From: Oscillospiraceae bacterium
GTDB taxonomy: Bacteria > Bacillota > Clostridia > Oscillospirales > CAG-272
Direction of reading: 5' to 3'
DNA length: 64,000 nt
Assembly: GCA_015063795.1 (NCBI GenBank)
Contig: SVTL01000002.1
Location: 1-64,000 of the forward strand
The position numbers and the translations under genes were made by a program. This document shows, one piece after another, positions 22,935-32,262 of the stretch. The notes under the pieces are model-generated. The model had not been told where the DNA came from. It made no database searches and saw nothing but the letters and a program-made list of their open reading frames with translations. Each line of letters begins with the position of its first letter. Within the stretch, counting starts at the first letter, position 1.

Positions 22935-23201
22935 TTACTTGCGGATGTTGAGCTTGGCGATGATATCGCGGTAACGGTTGATGTCCTTCTTCATCAGGTA
23001 GTTGAGAAGGTTTCTTCTGTGACCGACCATCTTGAGCATGCCGCGGCGGGAGTGGTGGTCCTTCTTGTTGGTCTTCAGGTGCTCGGTGAGGTCGCTGATT
23101 CTCTTGGTGAGAATGGCGATCTGCACTTCGGGAGAACCGGTGTCGCCCTCGTGAGTCTTGTAGGTTTCGATGATCTGCGCTTTTTCTTCTTTCAGAAGCA
23201 T
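22935..23201 (-). CDS. rpsO: 30S ribosomal protein S15
   Basis: [17 protein letters not shown]...[24 protein letters not shown]; start at ATG 23201 with SD GAGGTG (track ORF begins at a GTG, 23210). Confidence 0.96.
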   Translation of the reverse strand: MLLKEEKAQIIETYKTHEGDTGSPEVQIAILTKRISDLTEHLKTNKKDHHSRRGMLKMVGHRRNLLNYLMKKDINRYRDIIAKLNIRK

Positions 23202-23203
23202 GG

Positions 23204-23261
23204 TTTTCACCTCATAAAAATAATATTGTCGCCGCCGGACGGAGGATACGGCGGGTGAAAA
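23204..23261 (-). promoter_or_regulatory. Candidate rpsO leader structure
   Basis: Minus strand: 6-bp stem CCGCCG/CGGCGG (254-249 with 237-232) with a loop containing CCTCC; upstream TTTTCACC (23261-23254) complementary to GGTGAAAA (23211-23204) next to the SD. Confidence 0.45.
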
Positions 23262-23425
23262 ATCGGAAGCGGACCCGCCAAAAGACGGCGTGCATCGATC
23301 TTATATCCGTAACCCAAGCCCGGGGTGCTTTCGCTATTATATCATACTTTCTTCAAAATGGGAATGTTTTCGCAAATGTTTACATTAAATTCACATTTTC
23401 TGTCAGCCGATGTGCTGCCCGGCAC

Positions 23426-24889
23426 TCAGAAGCTCTTGAGAGCACGCTCCAAAGCGCCTCGGCGCTGCTCGATGAGATCGGCATAGGAACGGTTTTCGTT
23501 CAGCGCCTTGTCCAGAGCGGAGGAGGCGGCATCGGACACCGCAGGGTAAGCGGAGCCGAAGGCGGCGGAGAAATCGTAAACGGCGCTCTTGCCGATGAGA
23601 TCGGCCATGTTCAGCGAATCGTTCTCTCTGGCATAATCCTCGATGAGTAGATCCACATAAGAGTCACGGATCGTCTCATGGGAGGCGGCGAAGAGCGTCT
23701 GCAGGAAGTGCCCCGCTTTTTCGGAGACGCTGCTCTCGGCAGGGACGGCAATGACCGCGGCAGAGGGCGAGACAAGCGAAGCATAGGACTCCTGCTTGGC
23801 GTCGCTCTTCGGCAGGGGGAGGATGCCCCAATCGTCGCTCATATCATGGAACCACGGAAGCTTGCCCAGCGTGTCGATGTAGAAGAGCATCTTGCCGTCG
23901 TAGAAGGCGTTGAGCGCCTTGCCGTCGTCGTGGAAATAGCGGTAGGAATCGTCGTAAAGCGCGCGCAGGCGGTCGATGACGCTTTCCTCCGCGCCGTTGA
24001 GCAGAGGACGGCCTTTTTCATCGTAAGAGTAGAAGGCGCCGCCCGAGGCAGTGAAAAAGGCGGAGGCCATGGCCTCACGGTCGATGTCGTAGCCGAAGCC
24101 GTAGACACCGAAGACGGCGGTTGAGGATCTGACTGCCATGTAAAAGCGGTCAAGCGTCCATTCGCCGTAGTAGACAGCGGAGGCCGGATTGCCGATCTCC
24201 AAGGTTCTGGCCAGCGTGTTGTTGATGAACAGACAGAAGAGATCCTCGGAAAAGGCGGTGGCACTGCCTGCCGCGGCATAGACGCGGTTGTCATAGGAAA
24301 GCTGGCGGATCGCCGACTGCGAGAAGTACTGAGCGGACAGGTCCACATGGGGAAGAATGTTCAGATTCATCAGCAGTCCGCTCTTCTGCAGCGTACCAAC
24401 CGCCGAAACGGGAATGGCGATCAGCTCCGAATAGTAGGTGCCGGAGAGGGTGGAGGCGCGGATCGCATCGGCGATGGTGGACAGATCGGCGGCCTGGGTG
24501 ATGACCGTGGTGTTCAGCTTTTCCGCTACCAGACGGTTCCGCTTCAGCAGGGCTTCCGAGATCGGCGAATCGTCGTTTTCGGGCGTAAAGCGGTTTGTGT
24601 CAACCGCACAGGTGATCAGCGAAGCGACTTTTTCAAAATCGGCATCGGGGAGCGATGCCACAAGCTCCTCAGCGGTCGGACCTTGTGCGGGAGAGATCAC
24701 GGCGGGTGAAGCCGCCGTTGTCTGCTGAGAGGGGGCAGTGCCGGGCACTGTGACGGCCGTTGTTTCCCCGGAGTCCTGCGGACGGTTCACGTCGTTTATG
24801 GTGATGATGCCGCAGGAGGCAAGGAGGAGCAGAGCGGCCAGCAAGCACAGAGCGAGCAGGGCGGAAAGCCGCGGAAGACGGAGCGTCAC
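23426..24889 (-). CDS. Predicted lipoprotein resembling extracellular solute-binding proteins
   Basis: Signal peptide plus lipobox LLLASC; 487 aa with solute-binding-protein-like features (FYDGKMLFYID..LGKLPWFHDMSDDWGILPLPK). Confidence 0.7.
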   Translation of the reverse strand: MTLRLPRLSALLALCLLAALLLLASCGIITINDVNRPQDSGETTAVTVPGTAPSQQTTAASPAVISPAQGPTAEELVASLPDADFEKVASLITCAVDTNRFTPENDDSPISEALLKRNRLVAEKLNTTVITQAADLSTIADAIRASTLSGTYYSELIAIPVSAVGTLQKSGLLMNLNILPHVDLSAQYFSQSAIRQLSYDNRVYAAAGSATAFSEDLFCLFINNTLARTLEIGNPASAVYYGEWTLDRFYMAVRSSTAVFGVYGFGYDIDREAMASAFFTASGGAFYSYDEKGRPLLNGAEESVIDRLRALYDDSYRYFHDDGKALNAFYDGKMLFYIDTLGKLPWFHDMSDDWGILPLPKSDAKQESYASLVSPSAAVIAVPAESSVSEKAGHFLQTLFAASHETIRDSYVDLLIEDYARENDSLNMADLIGKSAVYDFSAAFGSAYPAVSDAASSALDKALNENRSYADLIEQRRGALERALKSF

Positions 24890-24892
24890 GGC

Positions 24893-26290
24893 TTATTTTC
24901 TCCTGAATTTCACGCCGGAGGGCGTATCTTCCAGAAGGATGCCCATTTCAAGAAGCTTGGCGCGGATGGCGTCAGCCTCGGCGTAATTTTTGGCTTTCTT
25001 GGCGGCGGTACGCTGTTCGATCAGCGCGAGGATCTCGGGATCAACGTCGGCTTCCTCTTCCTTTTCCTCCACGACCTTGTCCAGCGACAGGGAGAGGATG
25101 TCGTCGCACTTGAGGATGAGACGGTAGACCTCGTCGGACTTGGTCTCCAGTCTGGCCATGTTCCACACAAGACCGAGCGCCTTGGGAATGTTCAAATCGT
25201 CGCAGACAGCCTCGCTGAAGTCTGCCTCCAGCTTTTTCAGCACGTCTGCATCGGCCTTGCCCTCTGCGCCCTTGTGCTTCTGCACGGCGTTGCGGAGATT
25301 CTTCAGCGACTTCTTGGCCGAATCCATGCCTTCAAAGGTGAAGTTCAGCTTGGAGCGGTAGTGGGCATTGAGGCAGAAATAGCGGAAGTCCAGCGGATCA
25401 TAACCCTTTTCGATCAGCTGATCGATGGTGTAGGTGTTGCCGAGACTCTTGGACATCTTGCCGTTGTTGACCAGCATGAATTCGCCGTGGAGCCAGAAGC
25501 GAGCGGCAGGGTGGCCGAGAAGGCCGCAGGTCTGTGCGATCTCGTTTTCGTGGTGGATCGGAATGTGGTCAACGCCGCCGGTGTGGATATCAAATTCCTC
25601 GCCCAGATACTTCAGACCCATGGCCGAGCACTCGATGTGCCAGCCGGGGTAGCCCATGCCCCAGGGGGATTCCCACTGCATGATGTGCTCCTTGGGAGCC
25701 TTTTTCCAGAGCGCGAAGTCGGCGGGATGCTTCTTCTCGCTGTTGACCTCAACGCGCGCGCCGGCCTGCTGATCCTCCAGAGAAATGCCGGAGAGCATAC
25801 CGTAGCGCGGGAACTTTTCAATATCATAATAGATGCCGTCGCTGGTCTCATAGGCATAGCCCTTGCCGTCGAGCGCGACAACAAAGTCGATCATTTCCTG
25901 AATGTGCTCGGTGGCCTTGGCGATGATCTCGGGACGCTCGATGTGGAGACGGTCGATGTCCTTGAGAAAGACGCCGGTGTAGTAAGCGGCGATCTCAAGG
26001 GGCGTTTTCTTCTGCTCGCGGGCGGTCTTGGCCATCTTATCCTCGCCCTCGTCGCCGTCGCTGACCAGGTGGCCGACGTCGGTGATGTTCATCACGTGCT
26101 TCAGATCGTAGCCGCCGAAGCGGAGAGTGCGGCGGAGCAGGTCCATGAAGATGTAGGTGCGGAGATTGCCGATGTGGGCATAGTTATAGACGGTGGGACC
26201 GCAGGAGTAGATGCGGACGGTGTTGCCGTCGAGGGGCTTGAAGTCATCCTTTTTTCTTGTGAGGGTGTTGAAAAATTTCAGTTCGTTCAT
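24893..26290 (-). CDS. cysS: Cysteinyl-tRNA synthetase
   Basis: YSCGPTVYNYAHIGNLRTYIFMDLLRR and KMSKSLGN motifs. Confidence 0.97.
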   Translation of the reverse strand: MNELKFFNTLTRKKDDFKPLDGNTVRIYSCGPTVYNYAHIGNLRTYIFMDLLRRTLRFGGYDLKHVMNITDVGHLVSDGDEGEDKMAKTAREQKKTPLEIAAYYTGVFLKDIDRLHIERPEIIAKATEHIQEMIDFVVALDGKGYAYETSDGIYYDIEKFPRYGMLSGISLEDQQAGARVEVNSEKKHPADFALWKKAPKEHIMQWESPWGMGYPGWHIECSAMGLKYLGEEFDIHTGGVDHIPIHHENEIAQTCGLLGHPAARFWLHGEFMLVNNGKMSKSLGNTYTIDQLIEKGYDPLDFRYFCLNAHYRSKLNFTFEGMDSAKKSLKNLRNAVQKHKGAEGKADADVLKKLEADFSEAVCDDLNIPKALGLVWNMARLETKSDEVYRLILKCDDILSLSLDKVVEEKEEEADVDPEILALIEQRTAAKKAKNYAEADAIRAKLLEMGILLEDTPSGVKFRRK

Positions 26291-27033
26291 TGCTCTTTAT
26301 CCTTTTCAAATTTCGCAAGCTTTTCTTCCAGCTGCTGGATTTTGATTTGCATTCTGCACAGCTCCTGAGACACGGGGTCGGAGATGTGGATCTGGTCCAT
26401 ATCGTTTTTGGAGATGCGTTTGCCGCCGACGCGGACCACACGTGCCGGGATACCGACGGCGGTGGTGTTTTCGGGAACCTCGGCCAAAACCACCGCATTG
26501 GCGGCGATCTTGGAGTTGCTTCCCACCTTGAACGGTCCGAGCACCTTCGCGCCCGCACCCACCATCACGTTGTCGCCGAGGGTGGGGTGGCGCTTGCCCG
26601 TATCCTTACCGGTACCGCCCAGCGTCACGCCCTGATAGAGCGTACAGTTTTCGCCGATCTCGGCGGTCTCGCCGATGACAACCGCCGTCCCGTGGTCGAT
26701 GAACAGTCCCTTGCCCAGCGTGGCGCCGGGGTGGATCTCGATGCCGGTCAAAAATTTGGCGGCCTGGCTGATCAGACGGGCGGGGACGTACAGCTCTTTC
26801 TTATACAGTGCGTGGGAGATGCGGTGCGCCCAGACGGCGTGAAGCCCCGAATAGAGGAAGAGAACCTCCAGATCGGATTTGGCGGCCGGGTCGCGCTCCT
26901 TGATCACGCGGATATCCTCCGCCATCTCCTCTTTGATGTCCTGCAGCTTTTTGCAGGCGTAGCAGCTGCCGGTCAGCTCGCGCAAAAGGCGCTTGGAGAG
27001 GCAGCGGATCTTCTTTTTGGTTTGCGTTTTCAT
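26287..27033 (-). CDS. cysE: Serine O-acetyltransferase
   Basis: IEIHPGATLGKGLFIDHGTAVVIGETAEIGENCTLYQGVTLGGTGKDTGKRHPTLGDNV hexapeptide-repeat pattern. Start ATG 27033 with GGGAGG. Confidence 0.95.
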   Translation of the reverse strand: MKTQTKKKIRCLSKRLLRELTGSCYACKKLQDIKEEMAEDIRVIKERDPAAKSDLEVLFLYSGLHAVWAHRISHALYKKELYVPARLISQAAKFLTGIEIHPGATLGKGLFIDHGTAVVIGETAEIGENCTLYQGVTLGGTGKDTGKRHPTLGDNVMVGAGAKVLGPFKVGSNSKIAANAVVLAEVPENTTAVGIPARVVRVGGKRISKNDMDQIHISDPVSQELCRMQIKIQQLEEKLAKFEKDKEQ

Positions 27034-27038
27034 TCTCT

Positions 27039-27977
27039 TCAGCCTCCCTTGCGCTGCAGGATGTATTCTTCTAAGCAAAGCCCGGCTTCGTATATGGCCG
27101 TGGCGTGCTGTCTGCCCACATAGCGGAAATGCCAGGGCTCAAAGCTGATGCCGGTGATCTCGGTCTTGTCCTCGGGATAGCGGAGGATGAAGCCGAATTT
27201 GTGAGCGTTTTCCTTCAGCCAAACCGCGGCCTTTTGCTTGGCAAAGGCAACATCGGCCGAGCCCAGATTGTGCATGTCGCAGCAGAGACCGGTCTGATGC
27301 TCGCTGGTGCCGGGACGGGCAGAGTAGGTTTCGGTGATGGCCTCGGCCTGCGCCCTTGTGAGCGAGGGATTGCGGCTCATCTCCTGATCGGTATACATAT
27401 TAAAAAGGTACGACTGGTACGAATAGGCGCGGTAGGCGCTGGTGACCGACACGTCGGTGTAGCCGCAGGCGCGAAGCTCGATGAACATCGCTTCTAAGGC
27501 TTTGGCGGCGTACAGACGCATCTGTTGGGTGTTGCGTCCGTCCTTGCGGGTGTCGGCAAGGTCGGTCAGATCGTCGGGCACATGGGATGCATCCAGCGTG
27601 CTTTCGGAATTGACAAGCAGAAGATACTCATCACCCTCGGGATTCATATACATTTCATAGTCATCCAGATCCGAGAGGAAGTCGGGCTTGGACGTGTATC
27701 CCGGGATGGTTTCAACGGGGACGGTCTCAAGAGGAGCATCGGCGGCAGAGCTTGCCAGCGGCTCCTGCTGAACGGAAGCGGATGTGCTTTCCTCGCTTTC
27801 GCCTCCCGAACGGCCCGGCAGGACGAACAGGAAGAAGACCGCGGAAAGAACGCCCAGCATCAGAAGCGCCAAAACAGCCGCAACAGCGGCTCTGGCCAGA
27901 AAGAGGGAGACATTCGGTTTTCTTCTGCGCCGTCTGCGGCTCGGCGCGGACGGACGGGGACGGGGTTGCTGGTTCAA
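27039..27977 (-). CDS. M15 family D-alanyl-D-alanine carboxypeptidase (VanY-like), membrane-anchored
   Basis: SAYRAYSYQSYLF...YSARPGTSEHQTGLCCDMH...EPWHFRYVG; Arg-rich N-terminus followed by one TM segment. Confidence 0.88.
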   Translation of the reverse strand: MNQQPRPRPSAPSRRRRRRKPNVSLFLARAAVAAVLALLMLGVLSAVFFLFVLPGRSGGESEESTSASVQQEPLASSAADAPLETVPVETIPGYTSKPDFLSDLDDYEMYMNPEGDEYLLLVNSESTLDASHVPDDLTDLADTRKDGRNTQQMRLYAAKALEAMFIELRACGYTDVSVTSAYRAYSYQSYLFNMYTDQEMSRNPSLTRAQAEAITETYSARPGTSEHQTGLCCDMHNLGSADVAFAKQKAAVWLKENAHKFGFILRYPEDKTEITGISFEPWHFRYVGRQHATAIYEAGLCLEEYILQRKGG

Positions 27978-28007
27978 AGCGCTTCCTCCTTGTCGGGCAT
28001 TGAGAGA

Positions 28008-28976
28008 TTAGGGAATATCGTTTATGCTGACCGCCTGACAGGGGGCGGCATGCTTGAGAACAAAGGAAATGGATTCATAAAGGGCATTTTCGCCGTTGTG
28101 GCCGATCACGATCCGCGTTACGGTCAGCTCGGCATCCTTTTCGGAATAGTCGATGTTCAGTCCCTTGACGTAGGTCTGGAAGAAAGCCAAGGGAAGATAG
28201 ACCTCGCCGTCCTTTTTCACGCAGGGAGAGGTGAGACGGATGGGCATACCGTTGACCACAGCCTCGGTGGAATTCAGCGTGACGAGGATGTTTTCATCAC
28301 GGGAAAGATCGGTGATGTAGCGGAGCTTCTGACGGTCGCCTGTGGTGGTGAAGCCGTAAAGCTCGGCCATGTCGGTCATGTTCAGATAGGGCTCGCCGCC
28401 GATGTAAAGACGGTCGCCGCTGATGCTCTTGAGCTTTTCGCCCTCGCCGTCGGTGGCGCTCATCAGAAAATCGACCGAGTCGGGAAGGGTGGAATCCGCG
28501 GCGGTCAGGTTCAGGAAAAAGAGACCGACCGAAACGGCCAGCAGAACGGCAAAGAGAAGCAGACAGATGCCCGCGCGGTTGAAAAAGAGACGGATCTGCT
28601 TCTTCCGCTCTTTTTTGTAGCGGAAGGTCTGCATCTTCACGTGCTGCTTTCGGAGAAGCTCCTCCTCGGGGGAGAGAGGGGGCTGCATACGTTGGGGAGG
28701 ACGCTGGGGGCGAGCCGTTTGCCGTGTCGGCTGAGCGGGACGCTGAGCGCGGGGATGCGAGCTCTGCATAGGGGGCTGTCCGCCTTGAACACGGGGACGG
28801 GTGCCGGACGGCCTTTGGGCAGAGGGGGCCTGTGAGGGGGAGGGGGCTTGACGGGGGATCTTGCGGACGGGCTGCTGCCCGTTTTTTTGCGGCATGGGCC
28901 GATTGCCCGACATTGCCTGCGGATTCTGTCCGCGGCGAGCCTGTCCGTCGGTCGGACGTTGCGGCTTGCGATCCAT
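28008..28976 (-). CDS. Single-pass membrane protein with Pro/Gln/Arg-rich cytoplasmic tail and a copper-amine-oxidase-N-like extracytoplasmic domain
   Basis: Low-complexity N-terminus (~110 aa), TM segment, then paired GGEPYLNMTDMAELYGF / DGEVYLPLAFFQTYV elements. Confidence 0.6.
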   Translation of the reverse strand: MDRKPQRPTDGQARRGQNPQAMSGNRPMPQKNGQQPVRKIPRQAPSPSQAPSAQRPSGTRPRVQGGQPPMQSSHPRAQRPAQPTRQTARPQRPPQRMQPPLSPEEELLRKQHVKMQTFRYKKERKKQIRLFFNRAGICLLLFAVLLAVSVGLFFLNLTAADSTLPDSVDFLMSATDGEGEKLKSISGDRLYIGGEPYLNMTDMAELYGFTTTGDRQKLRYITDLSRDENILVTLNSTEAVVNGMPIRLTSPCVKKDGEVYLPLAFFQTYVKGLNIDYSEKDAELTVTRIVIGHNGENALYESISFVLKHAAPCQAVSINDIP

Positions 28977-29087
28977 CGCATTCCCTCCTTTTCTCGATTT
29001 TGCGGTAAGCTTTTCGCCGTTTTGCTCGTCAAAGCAGTAGGTTTCTTTTAATTATACCACAAAATCGAAAAAAAGCAAGAATTTTTT

Positions 29088-29510
29088 TCAATATTCTTTA
29101 TGATCGCCTTTTCCCATGCCGCAAACACGGATGCGGTGGCTTTTTGCCCCGGTCACTGCCTCGATCAGCTCGGTGATCTTCTTTTGAAGCGTCGGGTCGT
29201 CCCCGCCTTGACAGATGACGGCAACGCCGCGGATCTCGGGCGCCTTCCGATCCACCAGATTCTGCATGGCATACACGCTTTCGCCGCCGTTTTCGGTGGT
29301 GAGCAGAACGCGGCTTCCGCTCTTTCCGCAAACGGTATCCACCAAAGAGGCAATGCGGGCTTCCAGCTCGGAGGCGTAGGTGAGCGTTTCCGACCGTTTT
29401 GTTTCGCCGCCGGGCAGAAGCACCAGACAGAGCCCGATCAACAGCATGGCGCCCACCGTCAGCGGCAGGCGGAAGCGCTTGAAAAGAGCCATCGCCTTAT
29501 TCCTGTTCAA
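29088..29510 (-). CDS. spoIIIAG: Stage III sporulation protein AG
   Basis: TM segment then YASELEARIASLVDTVCGKSGSRVLLTTENGGESVYA...APEIRGVAVICQGGDDPTLQKKITELIEAV; position in the spoIIIA order. Confidence 0.92.
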   Translation of the reverse strand: MNRNKAMALFKRFRLPLTVGAMLLIGLCLVLLPGGETKRSETLTYASELEARIASLVDTVCGKSGSRVLLTTENGGESVYAMQNLVDRKAPEIRGVAVICQGGDDPTLQKKITELIEAVTGAKSHRIRVCGMGKGDHKEY

Positions 29511-29952
29511 GAACGATCACCTCACAGTCCAAGCGGTCACGCAGATAGCTTTCCACGTCGCCGATCAGCCAGCCGCGGCTGTTTTGACCGAGCACGACCG
29601 TCACGCATCCGATCCCGCCCTCCCTGAAAGAAACGCGGACATCGGCCTCATCACGGCTCAGACCGAATTTGTCAGCCAGCATCTGCCGCACACCGCTTTC
29701 GAAGCGGTAGACGGATGCGATGCCGTCTGCGGTGCTTTCTTTCGCCGTTTCGTTGCGGAAAAGGGAGGGAAGAGAGAGAGCCGAAAGGGCGGTGTCCTTC
29801 AGCGGCAGGAGAAGGGAGGCGGTCAGAGCAAGGGTGAGAACGAAGCGGATACAGCGGTCAAGCCCGGCGTTTTTCTCCGAGGCGAACACCGAAAACACAC
29901 CGCTGCAGAGGCAGGCGGCACTCAGCGCCTGCAGATAGGCAGAGGACATCAT
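29497..29952 (-). CDS. spoIIIAF: Stage III sporulation protein AF
   Basis: Two N-terminal TM segments and position between AE and AG; ATG 29952 with AAGGAG. Confidence 0.85.
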   Translation of the reverse strand: MMSSAYLQALSAACLCSGVFSVFASEKNAGLDRCIRFVLTLALTASLLLPLKDTALSALSLPSLFRNETAKESTADGIASVYRFESGVRQMLADKFGLSRDEADVRVSFREGGIGCVTVVLGQNSRGWLIGDVESYLRDRLDCEVIVLEQE

Positions 29953-29971
29953 GGAGCACTCCTTTCGCACA

Positions 29972-30009
29972 GATGAGCGGATGTTGATGAGCGGATGTTG
30001 ATGAGCGGA
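29972..30009. repeat. Short tandem repeat, 14-bp unit GATGAGCGGATGTT, ~2.7 copies
   Basis: Exact tandem copies at 29972-29985 and 29986-29999 plus a partial third at 30000-30009, between spoIIIAE and spoIIIAF. Confidence 0.95.
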
Positions 30010-30027
30010 CAGCGGATGCAGGCGGCT

Positions 30028-31143
30028 TCAGGCGGCGGCATAGGTCATGCTGACAAACAGCGCAAAGGCGATCACAAAGATTACCGCCGCCGAGCAGACC
30101 GCCGCCAGCATCAGACTGAGGATGTCGCCGAAGCGTCCGATGGCGCTTCCTTCCTCCTTCATGCCCATCACATCCGCCGCGGTCTTGGCGGTCATCAGCG
30201 CGAGCTTTTGAAGCACCAGAGACAAAAACACGGGCAGAACCAGCAGAAAGACCACCGCCAGCCCCAGGTAGCCCAGCGTCCCCTTGACCACCGAAAGCCC
30301 CGAAAGCACCGTGCGCACCGCATCGCCCAGCGAGGAGCCGACAACGGGCACAAAGCTTCCCGCAAACTTCATCCCCCTTGCCGCCGCGTTGTCCGCTGAA
30401 AGTGACAGTGCATTCTGAAAGAGCAGGACGATGGAGAGAAGGCTCATGGCCGAGGCGAGCAGAAAGGAGTAGACCTTCTTGATCAGCGAGAGGACGGGAG
30501 AAAGATCCAGCAGCGGAGAAAAGGAATCGGCGATCGCCAGCGTCAGAGAGACCTTGATCAGAGGCGAGAGGGCGTAGATGCAGAGATTTTCCACCAGCGT
30601 CAGCGCCAGCAAAAGCCCCGCGCTCTGGGAGGCGGCGGTGACGGCATTTCCGCCCGAGGCGGTCAGCAGCGTCATGTAGGGCAGCAGCGAGGAGACAAAG
30701 ACGGTCACCGTTTCAAGAAAGGAGAGCACGCTCTGCAGAAGAGGATCGATGCGGCCGTACAGAAGTGCTGTGAGGCAGACGACCGACAGCATTTCCTGCA
30801 GACGGGCGAGAGAAGGCGAGACGATCTCCTTTCGCAGAGCGCTGAGCGCCGAAGACAGCAAAAGAAAGCCGAACAGCGAGGCAAAAGCGGCGGTCAGCGA
30901 GGGGAAGAGGGCAGACACCTGCTCGCCGACGGCATCAAAAAAGGCATCCGCACCGTCAAACACCGGCTTTTGGCTGTCATAGCCATCCCCCAGCCTGTCC
31001 CGCACTTCTTCGGGGATCAGCGCATTGATCTCCTCATCGGAAAACAGATCGCTCTCCGCCTGACAGGGCAGAATCAGAATAACGGCGGTAAGCACCAGAA
31101 AAAGGACGGCCGCCGATGCGTACCGAACACCTCTCCCCCTCAT
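30028..31143 (-). CDS. spoIIIAE: Stage III sporulation protein AE
   Basis: 371 aa polytopic membrane protein; position and family-like sequence. Confidence 0.93.
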   Translation of the reverse strand: MRGRGVRYASAAVLFLVLTAVILILPCQAESDLFSDEEINALIPEEVRDRLGDGYDSQKPVFDGADAFFDAVGEQVSALFPSLTAAFASLFGFLLLSSALSALRKEIVSPSLARLQEMLSVVCLTALLYGRIDPLLQSVLSFLETVTVFVSSLLPYMTLLTASGGNAVTAASQSAGLLLALTLVENLCIYALSPLIKVSLTLAIADSFSPLLDLSPVLSLIKKVYSFLLASAMSLLSIVLLFQNALSLSADNAAARGMKFAGSFVPVVGSSLGDAVRTVLSGLSVVKGTLGYLGLAVVFLLVLPVFLSLVLQKLALMTAKTAADVMGMKEEGSAIGRFGDILSLMLAAVCSAAVIFVIAFALFVSMTYAAA

Positions 31144-31523
31144 GCGCCGAGCCTTTCCGCGAAAGCAAACAGCTCTTTGACCATCGGCAGAGCCAGCAGC
31201 AGGATTTCGGCCTTTCCCACCGTTTCCAAACGGCCTGCCAAAGCGCTTTCTCCGCTGTCACGGCAGAGATCGGCGCAGGTCTGCACCAGCAGAGACACAC
31301 CGAGGCATTTGAACAGAATGCGTGCATAATCGGAAAAGGCGGCGCCTTCGCTTTGCTCGCGCAGATAGGTCAGCACCGGCATCAGCGCGGTCAGAGCGGC
31401 GGAGAGCAGGAGCAGAGAGCAGAGAAGGGAGGAGGCACGGGCAAATTCCTCGTTGCCTTTGCGGATCATCAGCGACAGGGTAACGGCGATCAGCGCGCCG
31501 CCGCACAGCTTGAGAAGTTCCAT
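31140..31523 (-). CDS. spoIIIAD: Stage III sporulation protein AD
   Basis: Small polytopic membrane protein between AE and AC. Confidence 0.9.
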   Translation of the reverse strand: MELLKLCGGALIAVTLSLMIRKGNEEFARASSLLCSLLLLSAALTALMPVLTYLREQSEGAAFSDYARILFKCLGVSLLVQTCADLCRDSGESALAGRLETVGKAEILLLALPMVKELFAFAERLGA

Positions 31524-31527
31524 TTTT

Positions 31528-31722
31528 TCAAATCCCGAAGATGGTTTTGATCTGACCGATCAATTCGCCCACCTCGCCCACCAGCATCAGCAGGACGATC
31601 ACGATCCCTGCCAGCGAGACCAGCATCGCCTGCTCGTCCCGTCCCGATTTGGAGAGCAGGATGCAGGAAACGCTGACCAGAAGCCCCGCGCCTGCCGTTT
31701 TCAACAAAATGGCAATGTCCAT
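31528..31722 (-). CDS. spoIIIAC: Stage III sporulation protein AC
   Basis: 64 aa, two TM segments, MDIAILLKTAGAGLLVSVSCILLSKSGRDEQAMLVSLAGIV. Confidence 0.93.
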   Translation of the reverse strand: MDIAILLKTAGAGLLVSVSCILLSKSGRDEQAMLVSLAGIVIVLLMLVGEVGELIGQIKTIFGI

Positions 31723-31773
31723 TTTCGATTCCTTTCGTTTGATCGTTTTCTGTTGTGTTTCTCATTCAAAGCA

Positions 31774-32256
31774 TCAGATCAGCAGGATCACCGGCAGAAG
31801 TCCGCCTGTCACGCCCAGCCAGAGAGAAAGCCTTTCATCCTTTGCCCCCTGCTCGCGCTCACTCTTCAGCGTCTCCTCCAGCAGCTGCAGATGATGGCGG
31901 CAGAGGTCGCTTTGGTGAGACACGTCGCTCTTGCCAAGCCCCTTGCCGAAGGAGAGGAGAATGGCTTTGATCTTGCTTGAAAAGAGCCCGTCGGTCCCCT
32001 CGATCGCCGCCTCCCACCCGCTGTTCCGCAAGAGCGGAAGAAAACCGCAGTTCTCCAGCGGTTGGTTTTCATATGCGCCGAACAGTTCCGGCAGAGGAAC
32101 GCGGAGCGTTTCGATTCCGTTCTGAAGAAAGCGGATCAGATCGGTCATGGCCTCGCTTGCTTCAAGTGTACGACGGATGCGCCCGGCGCGGACATAGCCC
32201 ATGCAGAACGGACCGAGGAAGAGAAGAAAAAGCCCGATCGCTTTCGGAAGCGTCAT
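31774..32256 (-). CDS. spoIIIAB: Stage III sporulation protein AB
   Basis: 160 aa with TM segments at both ends; position between AA and AC. Confidence 0.88.
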   Translation of the reverse strand: MTLPKAIGLFLLFLGPFCMGYVRAGRIRRTLEASEAMTDLIRFLQNGIETLRVPLPELFGAYENQPLENCGFLPLLRNSGWEAAIEGTDGLFSSKIKAILLSFGKGLGKSDVSHQSDLCRHHLQLLEETLKSEREQGAKDERLSLWLGVTGGLLPVILLI

Positions 32257-32262
32257 CGCCGA

